A stretch of 64,000 nt of DNA from Pseudoclavibacter sp. RFBB5 (GCF_002931555.1 NZ_PSTZ01000007.1:868001-932000), one strand, 5' to 3'; counted from the first letter of the stretch, positions 23,614 through 33,065 are shown. Program-made: numbers and translations. Notes: generated by a model from the sequence alone, not told the origin.

Positions 23614-26604
23614 CTACGTGGTGGGCGTCGGCTCCGGGGACTCGCCCGAGGTGCCCGAGATCTGACCATCAGCCTCACGGGCGCGGTTCAAGGCGTCCGT
23701 GAGTCGCTTGTCAGCCTCAGCTGCGGCAACGAGGTCGTTGTTCGCGTACGCCGTCGTGCGGTCCTCAAGTGCCTGCTCAGCGTCGGCCAGGGCCGTCGAG
23801 AGCTGCTCCTGTGGAGTCCCCGTTCCCCCGCCAGCCGGCGGAGTCGTAGCAGTCGGAGCCGGCGTCCCAGCGGTGTCGTCCGGGATGGAGTCGACAGGCA
23901 CATCGTCGTCGGAGACCTCGACGCCACCGTCACCCGCGTCCGCACCGGCGTCGCCACCGAAGAGCTCGTCGAGCGCCTCGTCGAGCGTCGGCTGGAACGC
24001 GATCTTGTCGCCGAACGCGACGAGCACGCGCCTGAGCAGCGGGTAGCTGGTCTCACCGGTGGACTCGACGTAGACCGGCTGCACGTACAGGAAGCCCTCG
24101 CCGACGGGCACGGTCAGCAGGTTGCCTCGCAGCACCTGCGTCTGGCCGCCTCGCTCGAGCAGGTTCAGCTGGTTGGCGACCGTCTCGTTCGAGTTGAAGA
24201 TGTTCTGCACCTGACCCGGACCGTTGACGTTGTCGTTCTCGACCCGGAGGAGCGTGATGCGCCCGTAGGTGTCAGCGACCGTGCCGTCTGTGGAACCCGC
24301 GTTGGAGTTCGCCGCCAGGTACCCCCTCAGCACGTTCCTCGACTGCGCGTTCGCGTTCGTCAGCGGAATGTACGTGGAGTAGATCGAGAAGGCCGATTCC
24401 TGCCCGGGGAGCTGCATCGTCAGGTAGTACGGGGGCTGCGACGCTTCGCCACCAGTCGGGTTCTGCGGCAGCTGCCACGCGTTCGTCTGGTTGTAGAACG
24501 TGCTCGCGTCGGTCACGTGGTACCGCGCGAACATCTCGCGCTGCACCTTGAACATGTCCGTGGGGTAGCGGATGTGGCTGAGCAGGTCACCCGACATCTC
24601 TGACACGTTCTTCAGCGTCGACGGGAAGACCTTCTGCCACGTCTGCAGGATCGGGTCCGTCTCGTCGAAGGCGTAGAGCGTGACGCTGCCGTCGTACGCG
24701 TCGACGGTCGCCTTCACCGAGTTGCGCATGTAGTTGATGACCTCTGGAGGCAGCGAGGAGGCCGGCGTGTCCGCGTCCTCGAGCAGATTCTGCAGGCCGG
24801 CGAGCTCCGAGTACGGGTACTTGTTGCTCGTGGTGTAGCCGTCGACGATCCACGTGAGGCGTCCGTCCACGACCGAGGGGTACGGGTCGGAGTCGATCGT
24901 CAGGTACGGGGCAGCCGCCTGCACTCGCTCGGCCGGGTCGCGGTCGTAGAGGATCTGCGACTCGTCGTTGACGTACTCCGAGAGCAGGATCTGCTCCGAC
25001 TGGAACTTGATCGCGTAGACGAGACGGTTGAAGAGGTTGCCGAGATCGGGGCCGCCGTCTCCCGTGAACGTGTTGTACGTCTGGGTTGCGCCATCCGCGC
25101 CCGACACGTGGTCGAACTCAGCTGGCTCGGACCCCTCGGGAGCACCGACGATGGAGTACTCGGGCGAGGTCTCGCCGAAGTAGACGCGGGGCTCGAACTC
25201 GCCGAGCGCGCCCTCGCTTGGCATGCCACCCTCGATGAAGAGGGGCTGGCCGTCTGGGCCGCGCTGGTTGCCGAAGGCCGTGACGAGCCCATAGCCGTGC
25301 GTGTAGACGATGGTGTTGTTGACCCATGACTGGGCGTCGGCGCCGAGGCCGGCGATGTTGATGTCGCGGACGGAGCCGACCGCATCCTGGACCTGGCCGT
25401 CGATCTCGTAGCGGTCGACGTCGAGCCTCTCCGGGAACTGGTAGTAGGCGCGCTCCTGCTCGAACTGCGCGAACGTCGGCGAGACGAGCGACGGGTCGAG
25501 GATGCGGATGTTCGCCGTGGTGTCGGCGTCGTCACGCAGCTGCCCCTGGCTGACCGTCGTCTCGGCCGCGTAGTTGACCTCTTCGATCTTGTCGAGGCCG
25601 TACGCGGCGCGGGTCGCGTCGATGTTGTTCTGGATGTACGGGGTCTCGAGTGCCTGCTCGCTCGGTCCGACCTGGAACTGCTGCACGATCCACGGGTAGA
25701 CCATGCCGACGACGAGTCCGACGATGACGAGCAGCGCGGTTCCGACGAGCGGAAGACGCCAGCGGCCGATGGCTGCCGCGATGAAGAAGAGCACAGCGAC
25801 GACGATCGCGGCTCCGGCGAGGATGCCCTGGCCGGGGATCGTCGCGTTCGCCTCGGTGTAGAGCACACCGGTCCAGCGGCCGGAGAGCGTGTTCAGCGCC
25901 GCGTAGCGGTCGAGCCAGAAGCTCACTGCCTGGACGAGCATGTACAGGCCGGCGAGGATCGCGATGTGCGTTCGCGCGCTCTTCGAGATGACGACCTCGC
26001 GACCGGTCACGCGGATGCCGCCGTACAGGTACAGCGTCGCGGCCGTGAGGATGAGGGAGAGCAGCACGACGGCGCTCACGAAGGCGACCACACCGCGGTA
26101 CAGGGGAAGCTGGAAGACGTAGAACGAGACGTCGAGGTTGAACACCGGGTCGGTCTCGCCGAACGGGGTCGAGTTCATCCACATGAGCACGGTCTGCCAG
26201 GACGCGATGAGCGCCACACCGGCGAAAAGGCCGAAGATGGCGGGCACGAACACCATTGCCCCGCGACGGATGGGCTCGATGACCTGCTGATAGCGGTCGA
26301 GCTGCTCGTTGAGCTTCGCGTAGACGGGACGCGCGCGGTAGGCGATCTGCAGGTTCACATACAGGGGCACCGCCATGGCGACGAGTCCGATCGCGAACAT
26401 GATCGCGCCAGCTCCCCACTCGGTGAGGAGGACCTGGAGGAAGCCGAGCTGGTCGTACCAGAGCACGTCCGCGTATCGGCCGGCGAACCAGAAGAAGACG
26501 ACGAGAAGCGCCACGACGATCAGCAGTGTGATCGTGAGCGGTCCCATCCGACGTCGGCTGGCGGGTTTCGGACTCTGGGGCTGTTGAGCTGCAGTGCTTG
26601 TCAC
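23614..26604 (-). CDS. UPF0182 family large membrane protein
   Basis: 996 aa. Seven or so N-terminal transmembrane helices (about 25-320), then a large probably extracytoplasmic domain and an acidic/Pro-Thr-rich tail (about 890-996) with a coiled-coil-like ALADAEQALEDRT segment. Motifs such as WYDQLGF, TYNTFTGDGG and YGRITLLRVENDN are typical of UPF0182, a family near-universal in actinobacteria and of unknown function. GTG start. It follows the PDZ/Lon-like gene by 101 nt on the same strand; a TAAACT at 26663-26668 may be its own -10. Confidence 0.9.
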   Translation of the reverse strand: MTSTAAQQPQSPKPASRRRMGPLTITLLIVVALLVVFFWFAGRYADVLWYDQLGFLQVLLTEWGAGAIMFAIGLVAMAVPLYVNLQIAYRARPVYAKLNEQLDRYQQVIEPIRRGAMVFVPAIFGLFAGVALIASWQTVLMWMNSTPFGETDPVFNLDVSFYVFQLPLYRGVVAFVSAVVLLSLILTAATLYLYGGIRVTGREVVISKSARTHIAILAGLYMLVQAVSFWLDRYAALNTLSGRWTGVLYTEANATIPGQGILAGAAIVVAVLFFIAAAIGRWRLPLVGTALLVIVGLVVGMVYPWIVQQFQVGPSEQALETPYIQNNIDATRAAYGLDKIEEVNYAAETTVSQGQLRDDADTTANIRILDPSLVSPTFAQFEQERAYYQFPERLDVDRYEIDGQVQDAVGSVRDINIAGLGADAQSWVNNTIVYTHGYGLVTAFGNQRGPDGQPLFIEGGMPSEGALGEFEPRVYFGETSPEYSIVGAPEGSEPAEFDHVSGADGATQTYNTFTGDGGPDLGNLFNRLVYAIKFQSEQILLSEYVNDESQILYDRDPAERVQAAAPYLTIDSDPYPSVVDGRLTWIVDGYTTSNKYPYSELAGLQNLLEDADTPASSLPPEVINYMRNSVKATVDAYDGSVTLYAFDETDPILQTWQKVFPSTLKNVSEMSGDLLSHIRYPTDMFKVQREMFARYHVTDASTFYNQTNAWQLPQNPTGGEASQPPYYLTMQLPGQESAFSIYSTYIPLTNANAQSRNVLRGYLAANSNAGSTDGTVADTYGRITLLRVENDNVNGPGQVQNIFNSNETVANQLNLLERGGQTQVLRGNLLTVPVGEGFLYVQPVYVESTGETSYPLLRRVLVAFGDKIAFQPTLDEALDELFGGDAGADAGDGGVEVSDDDVPVDSIPDDTAGTPAPTATTPPAGGGTGTPQEQLSTALADAEQALEDRTTAYANNDLVAAAEADKRLTDALNRAREADGQISGTSGESPEPTPTT

Positions 26605-26705
26605 GTCGTACCTGTCATTGCCTGGAAGGGCCGTTTGTTTTCCGAGAAAGGGGAACTAGGAGAGTTTATCTGGCAAGTGCCTGGCAAAACTGAGACACCG
26701 CCGCC

Positions 26706-27923
26706 TCAGGAGCCGAGCACCGACTCGCAGGTGCGCAGCGAGGTCGTGTCGGCGCCTTCGCCGACGGTCTGGATGACCTGCTCAGCCTCGGTGAGCGACG
26801 AGACCGCGTACACGGGGATCCCACCCGGGATACCGCCGTCGATGACGTCCTGACAGTTGTCGGCCGGAGCGAGGAAGAGGTCCGCCCCGACCTCGACGGC
26901 CGCGTACAGCTTCTGCGTGATGCCGCCGATGCTGCCGACGGTGCCGTCCGGGGACATCGTGCCGGTGCCGGCGACGTGAAGCCCCTGGGTGAGGTCGCCG
27001 TCGACGAGCTTGTCCGACACGGCCAGCGCGAAGATGAGCCCCGCGCTCGGCCCCCCGACGTTGCCGAGCTCGATGCTCACATCGATGGGGAAGTCGTGCT
27101 GCGTGGAGACGGTGACGCCCAGCAGGGCTCGCTCCTCCCCCTCGACGACACCCGCGCGTGGCGTGATCGAGAAGGTCTTGGACTCGCCGCCCCGGTCGAC
27201 AGCGACGTCCACCGGCTGCAGGTCGTCCAGATTGCCGCCTGAGGCCTCGGCGACCGCCGCCGGGAGGCCCTCGGTCGAGTCGACCGGGATGCCGCTCACT
27301 GAGGTGACGAGATCACCCGGCTCGAGCATCCCTGCCGCTGCCCCGTCCTCGCCCACCGAGACGATCGCGAGTGCCGTTCCGACGTCGTACCCCTCGTTGA
27401 GGAGCGCGGCAGCGATCGCATCCGCTTCCGAACCCTGCATCAGCGCAGCGTTCTGCGCGTCGCGCTGCTCGCCGGTCTCGGCATCTGCGTAGTACGCCTC
27501 CACGGGAAGCACGTCGTTGGACGGCGTGACGAGGGCGAGGAACACCTCGAACCAGTTGGGCAGGTTCTCCGGCCTCCCGCCCACGTTGACGGTCATGACA
27601 TCCAGCTGCCCGTCAGAAGGCTCGAACGTGTCCGCTCCGCCGATCGTGATGACCTCGACCTGCGTGGGGTCCTCCTGCGACGCCTGCACGGTGCCGAGCG
27701 CATCGAAGACGGGACCGGGCGAGCGCACGACGTACGGGGCCGGGCTGAACCCGAGCGCGACGAGCAGCAGCATGCCGATCGACAGGAAGACGAGACCGAT
27801 GCGCGCCCGGCGGGTCCCCTCTTCGCTTCGACGGCGGTTCGCCTCGTGCGCTCTGGCGAACGCCTCGGACTGCTCGCGCACACGCGCTTCACCCTCTGGT
27901 GAGGGCTCTGAGAAGAAGGTCAC
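26706..27923 (-). CDS. PDZ and Lon-like (S16) protease, YlbL type
   Basis: 405 aa from a GTG at 27923. One transmembrane helix (about 43-63) with SPAPYVVRSPGP right after it, PDZ domain (about 190-260) and a C-terminal Lon-type proteolytic domain with catalytic S293 (GGPSAGLIFAL) and K338 (ITQKLYAA). The Ser-Lys dyad is intact, so it is likely an active membrane-anchored protease. YlbL-family members act on membrane or checkpoint proteins in other bacteria; the substrate here is unknown. It sits divergently from the DUF2342-type gene. Confidence 0.9.
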   Translation of the reverse strand: MTFFSEPSPEGEARVREQSEAFARAHEANRRRSEEGTRRARIGLVFLSIGMLLLVALGFSPAPYVVRSPGPVFDALGTVQASQEDPTQVEVITIGGADTFEPSDGQLDVMTVNVGGRPENLPNWFEVFLALVTPSNDVLPVEAYYADAETGEQRDAQNAALMQGSEADAIAAALLNEGYDVGTALAIVSVGEDGAAAGMLEPGDLVTSVSGIPVDSTEGLPAAVAEASGGNLDDLQPVDVAVDRGGESKTFSITPRAGVVEGEERALLGVTVSTQHDFPIDVSIELGNVGGPSAGLIFALAVSDKLVDGDLTQGLHVAGTGTMSPDGTVGSIGGITQKLYAAVEVGADLFLAPADNCQDVIDGGIPGGIPVYAVSSLTEAEQVIQTVGEGADTTSLRTCESVLGS

Positions 27924-28053
27924 TGCGCTCGTTTCGATGTCCTGCGGCCATTGTTCGCCCGTGGCGCAAGGCACTCGGCGCATACGCAGTCACGGCGACC
28001 CTTCCTTCGAGGGGCCACGAGCTAGCGTAGATCCAAGCGCTGGGAGGTGCGGA

Positions 28054-29421
28054 ATGAGTGGTGCACAGGGACCGATTCCCGACGACGGATCCGAGGACGA
28101 GCTGCGCAAGCTGCTTCGTGAGCTGCTGAGCGGCCAGGGCGGCTTCGACCCTGCGAAGCTGGCTGGGGTCGCGGGGCTCCCGAACGACCCTGCCGCGGTG
28201 CAGGCGCTGCTGTCGCAGCTGCAGGCGGCCGTGGCGAACCCGGGAAACGGGCTCGACTGGCAGGTCGCACGAGACCAGGCGCGCCGAGTCGCGCAGCCGA
28301 AGAACCGCGAGATCAGCTCGGAAGAGGCCGCCCGCTTCGACCAGGCGTTCCGCGTGGCGCAGCTGTGGCTGAGCGAGGCGACCGAACTCGGCGAGCTCAA
28401 CGAATCCCCCGCGACGCTGACCAGACTCGAGTGGATCACGGGCTCGATCCAGTTCTGGACGTCGCTGTCCGAGCCGGTCGCCACGAGCATCGCGGATGCG
28501 CTCATGAACGTGCTCACCGAGCAGACACCACCAGAGATGGCGCAGCTGCTCGGCCAGTCCTCCTCGATGATGCGCGGCATCGGCGGTGCCATGTTCGCGG
28601 TGCAGCTCGGCCAGGTCGTGGGGAACCTCGCAGAGGAGGTCGTCGCCGGAGGCGACATCGGCGTGCCGGTCCTCGACCACAGCAGGCCCTCGCTACTGCC
28701 GCAGAACATCGACGACTTCGCCGAGGGCCTCGACGTCGACCGCGAGCAGGTCGAGCTGTACCTCGCGGTGCGCGAGACCGCCCACGCGCGTCTCTTCCAG
28801 CACGCCAAATGGCTCCGCCTGCATCTCATCTCGTCGATCACCGAGTTCGCCAGAGGGGTGAGCATCGACGTGTCCCGCATGGAGGAACTCGCGCAGACCC
28901 TCGACCCGAGCGACCCGGACGGCATCAGGGCCGCGCTCTCCGAAGGCGCGTTCATCCCGCCTCGCACCGAGCAGCAGGAGGCGGCGCTGGCGCGACTCGA
29001 GACGATGCTCGCGCTCATCGAGGGCTGGGTCGACGTCGTGACGGAGGACGCGACCGCGCGGCTCCCGAAGTCCGTTGCGCTGGCCGAGACGGTCCGCCGT
29101 CGGCGAGCCGTCGGTGGACCGGCGGAGCGCGCGTTCGCCTCGCTCGTCGGGTTGGAGCTGCGTCCCCGTCGCCTCCGCGAAGCGGCAGCCATGTGGAGGG
29201 CCGTGTCCGAAGCCCACGGCGCTCAGGTTCGCGACGAGCTCTGGGCGCACTTCGACGCCCTTCCCACCAGTGAGGACATCGACCACCCGGAGGCGCTCGT
29301 GACGAGGCTCGGCTTCGGCGAGCTTCCGGCGGACGAGTACGACGAGGCGCTCGCGAAGTTCCTCGACGACCCGACGGCGTTCGGAGATGCGCCCGAGGGC
29401 GGCGACAAGCCCACCGGCTAG
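28054..29421 (+). CDS. DUF2342-type putative zinc-dependent metalloprotease
   Basis: 455 aa. Belongs to the actinobacterial family annotated as zinc-dependent metalloprotease or coenzyme F420 biosynthesis-associated hydrolase. The expected active-site helix reads AVRETAHARLFQHAKWLR (near residues 245-262), an H-x4-H pattern instead of textbook HExxH, so catalysis is uncertain. The start is ATG 28054 with ctgggaggtg upstream. A TAGCGT at 28023-28028 may be the -10. Its neighbours on both sides match those in Mycobacterium. Confidence 0.8.
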   Translation: MSGAQGPIPDDGSEDELRKLLRELLSGQGGFDPAKLAGVAGLPNDPAAVQALLSQLQAAVANPGNGLDWQVARDQARRVAQPKNREISSEEAARFDQAFRVAQLWLSEATELGELNESPATLTRLEWITGSIQFWTSLSEPVATSIADALMNVLTEQTPPEMAQLLGQSSSMMRGIGGAMFAVQLGQVVGNLAEEVVAGGDIGVPVLDHSRPSLLPQNIDDFAEGLDVDREQVELYLAVRETAHARLFQHAKWLRLHLISSITEFARGVSIDVSRMEELAQTLDPSDPDGIRAALSEGAFIPPRTEQQEAALARLETMLALIEGWVDVVTEDATARLPKSVALAETVRRRRAVGGPAERAFASLVGLELRPRRLREAAAMWRAVSEAHGAQVRDELWAHFDALPTSEDIDHPEALVTRLGFGELPADEYDEALAKFLDDPTAFGDAPEGGDKPTG

Positions 29422-29427
29422 CGGGCG

Positions 29428-29456
29428 GCGGCCGGCGGGCTCGACCCTCCGGCCGC
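29428..29456 (+). terminator. possible terminator after the DUF2342-type gene
   Basis: 8-bp perfect stem GCGGCCGG / CCGGCCGC with a 13-nt loop, 7 nt after the stop codon; no T tract. Confidence 0.45.
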
Positions 29457-29504
29457 GCCCCCGCCTGCCTGTGGAGAACTCCTGCGCGGGACCGCGAGTT
29501 CCAG

Positions 29505-29510
29505 CATGAT
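29505..29510 (+). promoter_or_regulatory. possible -10 hexamer of the ThiF-like gene (CATGAT)
   Basis: CATGAT with a 6-nt gap to ATG 29517; suggests separate transcription from the upstream gene. Confidence 0.4.
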
Positions 29511-29516
29511 CTCCGC

Positions 29517-30437
29517 ATGGACCTGCGACTGCCTCCCGGTGTGCCGATCGTGTGGCGCTCCCCCACGGTTCTCCAGCTCGGCGGGGTTGCCGCTCACGCG
29601 ATCATCGACGTGCCGAGCACGGGAGCCGAGCGCTTCCTCGAATCGCTGCGTCAGCAGGGCACGCTCGAGCAGTTCCAGGAGCGTGGCTCCCGACTCGGGC
29701 TGACCAGCGCCGAAGTGCGCGACCTGCTGGACGCCGTCAGCCCGCTGCTCGAGGTGGCGCCGGTTTCGCCGCGCAGACGGGCGACGAGACCCGCGAGTGG
29801 CGTACCGCGGCGACCACCGGTCGTCCTGGTGCGCGGCACCGTCGCGGGCGACGACCTCTCCGAGCACATCGCGGCGCTCGGATGCACCGTGAGGCGTGCC
29901 GGAGCCGACTATCGGCCTCCGAGACCCGCCGAGATCGGGGTGGTCGTCGACTGCGCCGACTACGTCCTGCCGCGGCGGCGATACGCGCCGCTGATGGCCG
30001 ACGATGTCCCCCACCTCGTCGTCATCGCGGAGGACCTCGGGGCGACCGTAGGGCCGTTCGTCGTTCCCGGCCGCACGCCCTGCGTGCGCTGCGACGATCT
30101 GCACCGACTCGACGCCGACCGGGCCTGGGCGGCCATCGCCACGCAGCTCGCTGTCACCGACCGGGTCCCGCTGCCGCGATCCACTCGAGAGATCGTGCGC
30201 AGCCTCGTGACGAGATCGGTGGCCTCCTGGCTCGCCGAGGGACCCGCGTCAGCAGATTGCGGTTCCGAGTCCTGGAAGCTCGACGCCGTCAGCGGCGAGG
30301 TCCACCGAACGCACCGTTCGTTCCACGGCGAATGCGGGTGCCGAGCTCTGCCAGGAAGCGAGACGCGGGGCGCTCCGCGTCGCGTCTCCCCCCGAACTGC
30401 GCATGCGTCAGGCGGAGACGCTTCCGTGCGCGCGTGA
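29517..30437 (+). CDS. ThiF/cyclodehydratase-like protein, catalytic domain reduced
   Basis: 306 aa. The segment VGPFVVPGRTPCVRCDDLHRLDADRAW (about 180-206) matches the zinc-binding part of ThiF/TOMM cyclodehydratase-like proteins, with CxxC here and a second Cys pair as ECGC near residue 273. The N-terminal part VPIVWRSPTVLQLG resembles the leader-peptide-binding start of the same group. No ATP-binding E1 motif is evident, and no peptide precursor or dehydrogenase gene is nearby. Function unknown. The last 149 nt overlap, antisense, the UvrD2-type gene. Confidence 0.72.
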   Translation: MDLRLPPGVPIVWRSPTVLQLGGVAAHAIIDVPSTGAERFLESLRQQGTLEQFQERGSRLGLTSAEVRDLLDAVSPLLEVAPVSPRRRATRPASGVPRRPPVVLVRGTVAGDDLSEHIAALGCTVRRAGADYRPPRPAEIGVVVDCADYVLPRRRYAPLMADDVPHLVVIAEDLGATVGPFVVPGRTPCVRCDDLHRLDADRAWAAIATQLAVTDRVPLPRSTREIVRSLVTRSVASWLAEGPASADCGSESWKLDAVSGEVHRTHRSFHGECGCRALPGSETRGAPRRVSPRTAHASGGDASVRA

Positions 30438-32073
30438 CGGCCACGTACAGCAGGCGCCGTTCCTCGTCGAGCTCCGCCTGCGACTCGGCGTACCAGATGG
30501 GCAGCAGGCCCTCGCTCGCCCCGATGATGGTGACACTGTCCCACTCGAGCCCCTTCGCCGCGTGGATGCTCGAGAGCGTCACGGCTCGCAGCTCCGGTTC
30601 GTACTGCATCTTGGCCCGCTGCTGCAGCTCCGCCGAGAACTCAGCGAGCTTCGTGCCGTGCGGCTGCGCATCGGCCAGCCGCAGAAGCGCGTCCCACGAG
30701 TTCCAACGGTCGCGGAGCGCGCCGGAGTCGGCGGGCGGCTCGTGTGTCCACCCGAGGTCGCGGAGTACGTCGCTGACCGCCTGGAACAGGGGCCCCTCGG
30801 TCTCCTGCATGACGGCGGCACGCAGTGCGCTGAGCGCCTGGCGCACCTCCGGCTGCTCGAAGAACCGGCGCTGCCCGATGGCCGAGTAGGCGATCCCCGC
30901 GTCCTGCAGGGCCCGTTCCACGGCGGCGGCCTGCACGTTCGTTCGGTAGAGCACGGCGATGCTCTCGATCGGGATCCCGCCGCGGAGATCCTCGCCGATG
31001 CGGTGCACGACCCCGCGCGCCTCATCATCGTCATCGTGGAACTGCAGCACCTCTGGCAGCGGCTCACGCCTCGGCGTCTCGGCGGCCGGCTCGAGCGTGA
31101 GCGCGTAGGGCACGTGACGGGCGACCTCGTTGGCGACGCCGATGATCGCGGATGTCGAGCGGTAGTTGTCCTCGAGACGCACGACCCGCGCGTCCGGATA
31201 GCGCTCGGGGAACCCCGTCAGGAAGGAGCTGGACGCCCCGGCGAACGAGTAGATCGTCTGCGCCGCATCGCCGACGACACACAGCTCGCGTCGCTCCCCG
31301 AGCCATAGCTGCAGCAGTCGCTGCTGCAGCGGCGAGACGTCCTGGTATTCGTCCACGACGAAGAACCGGTACTGCTCGCGGACACGCTGGGTCACCCACG
31401 GTTCGAGCTCGAGCATGCCGACGGTGGCCAGGAGGACGTCCTCGAAGTCCATCTGACGACGCTCGTCCTTGATGTCCTCGTACGCCTGCAGCAGCGCGAG
31501 CGCCGCGTCGTCGCCGACGCCCTTCGGCAGCGATCGCGTCGTTCGCAGCTGGATCGCGTACTCCTCGAGCGAGAGCTCGCGCACCTTGCGCCATTCGATC
31601 TCCGTCGCCATGTCCCGCACCCCCGCCGGGTCGAGGCGCAGGCGGATGCGCTCGGCGGCCTCGGCGATGAGCCTCCCCTTGCCCTTCACGATCGCCGGCG
31701 CGGGCCCGCCGACGGTGTGCGGCCAGAAGAAGCCGAGCTGACTCAGCGCGGCGGCGTGGAACGTTCGAGCGGCAACACCGGAGGCTCCGAGATCGCGGAG
31801 GCGTCCGCGCAACTCGCCCGCCGCCTTCGAGGTGAAGGTCAGGGCGAGCACTCGGGACGGGTCGTACACGCCGGCGCGGATGCCGTAGGCGATGCGGTGC
31901 GTGATGGTGCGGGTCTTGCCCGTCCCGGCACCGGCCAGAATGCAGACCGGTCCGACCAGGGCCAGCGCGGCCTCACGCTGCGCGTCGTTGAGGGAGGCGA
32001 GGAGGCTGACGTCTGCCGTCGAGGCCTGCGCCGGTGTCTCCGATTCAGTCGAGGTGACCACTGAGCCACGCAT
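30289..32073 (-). CDS. uvrD2: UvrD/PcrA-type ATP-dependent DNA helicase (UvrD2-like)
   Basis: 594 aa from ATG 32073 (GTG 32061 is an alternative). SF1A motifs: LNDAQREAAL (Q motif), GAGTGKTRT (I), ALTFTSKAAGEL (Ia), VDEYQDVSPLQ (II), GDAAQTIYSFAGA (III), LEDNYRS (IV), HAAKGLEWD (V) and VAVTRARKRL (VI). It ends soon after motif VI and has no HRDC domain, unlike mycobacterial UvrD2 of about 700 aa. It unwinds DNA 3'-5' in repair. It overlaps nudC by 29 bp. Confidence 0.92.
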   Translation of the reverse strand: MRGSVVTSTESETPAQASTADVSLLASLNDAQREAALALVGPVCILAGAGTGKTRTITHRIAYGIRAGVYDPSRVLALTFTSKAAGELRGRLRDLGASGVAARTFHAAALSQLGFFWPHTVGGPAPAIVKGKGRLIAEAAERIRLRLDPAGVRDMATEIEWRKVRELSLEEYAIQLRTTRSLPKGVGDDAALALLQAYEDIKDERRQMDFEDVLLATVGMLELEPWVTQRVREQYRFFVVDEYQDVSPLQQRLLQLWLGERRELCVVGDAAQTIYSFAGASSSFLTGFPERYPDARVVRLEDNYRSTSAIIGVANEVARHVPYALTLEPAAETPRREPLPEVLQFHDDDDEARGVVHRIGEDLRGGIPIESIAVLYRTNVQAAAVERALQDAGIAYSAIGQRRFFEQPEVRQALSALRAAVMQETEGPLFQAVSDVLRDLGWTHEPPADSGALRDRWNSWDALLRLADAQPHGTKLAEFSAELQQRAKMQYEPELRAVTLSSIHAAKGLEWDSVTIIGASEGLLPIWYAESQAELDEERRLLYVAVTRARKRLRLTHAQFGGRRDAERPASRFLAELGTRIRRGTNGAFGGPRR

Positions 32074-32995
32074 CGATGATCGCGCGTGCGATCGAGGTGG
32101 GGCCGGGGAGCCGATCCTCGATGGCGCGCACCTCGTCTCGAGTGAACCAGCCGAGCTCGACGATCTCGTCGTTGTCAGGTTCGACGCTCGCGGGGTCCTG
32201 GTCCGGGTGGAGCTTGGCGGTGAAGCCGACCATGATGCTCGCGGGGAATGGCCACGGCTGCGAACCCAGGTACCTCGGTTCGACGACGTGGGCCCTGGCC
32301 TCCTCGTAGATCTCGCGTGCGACGGCGGCTTCGAACGACTCTCCCGGCTCGACGAAGCCCGCCAGGAGCGAGAAGCGTCGCGGGTTCCACCGCACATTCG
32401 CGCCGAGGAGGATGCGATCATCCCGGTCGAGGACGGCCGCGATGATAGCCGCGTCCGTGCGAGGGAAGCTGACGTGCGACTCGCCCTCCGCCTGGCGCAC
32501 CCAGCCGGCGAGGCCCGAGCTGGTCGCGGAGCCGGTGCGCGGCGAGAACCCGTGGGTGTCGTGCCAGTTCGTGATGGCGAGCGCCTCCGTGAACAGCCCG
32601 CAGTGCACAGCGCCCAGGTGCGCGGCGGTCTCCATGAGCCCCGCCCAGAGGCGCGCATCCGGCTCGAGGGCGGCCGCGAGATGCTCGCCGACGCTGACGG
32701 ACACGACGGAGGTGCCCTTAGGCAGCCCGTCGTCGTCGGCGAGTGTGCGACCGAGGTAGATGGCCTCGCCGATGACGGGTGCCAGGATCGAGGCGCGTTC
32801 GCTCGTCGCGACCAGCAGCTCGAGCTTCGGCCCGTCGCCGTCGGAGCGCATGAGCGCCTTGCCTCCGCTCAGGACGAGCACGCGGGTGGCGTCATCGGCG
32901 AAGAGCGCCTGAACGAGACCGGGCTGGCTCCGACGCTCGTGGTCGCGATCGGTCTGCTGCTGGGCGAGGGGAAGACGAGACATGAAGTGATTCAT
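32045..32995 (-). CDS. nudC: NudC-like Nudix hydrolase (NAD+ diphosphatase family)
   Basis: 316 aa from ATG 32995. The Nudix box GFVEPGESFEAAVAREIYEEA and the NudC-specific SQPWPFPAS motif are intact, so hydrolysis of NAD(H) or NAD-capped RNA is expected. The zinc-ribbon that normally precedes them is degenerate: HGFSPRTGSAT has lost the cysteines. Start: TAGGAT (33006-33011) lies 10 nt before ATG 32995, while the ATG at 33007 is inside the hexamer; ATG 32983 is a third option. Confidence 0.88.
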   Translation of the reverse strand: MNHFMSRLPLAQQQTDRDHERRSQPGLVQALFADDATRVLVLSGGKALMRSDGDGPKLELLVATSERASILAPVIGEAIYLGRTLADDDGLPKGTSVVSVSVGEHLAAALEPDARLWAGLMETAAHLGAVHCGLFTEALAITNWHDTHGFSPRTGSATSSGLAGWVRQAEGESHVSFPRTDAAIIAAVLDRDDRILLGANVRWNPRRFSLLAGFVEPGESFEAAVAREIYEEARAHVVEPRYLGSQPWPFPASIMVGFTAKLHPDQDPASVEPDNDEIVELGWFTRDEVRAIEDRLPGPTSIARAIIDAWLSGHLD

Positions 32996-33065
32996 AGGCG
33001 GACTCATCCTAGGTCGCCTCGACGCTGTGCGGGCGTGGCACTCGCTCAGCCTGGACCCTGCCTCC

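Noticed and set aside
29517-30437. TOMM/RiPP biosynthetic cluster
   Set aside because: A single cyclodehydratase-like gene without YcaO, dehydrogenase or precursor peptide.
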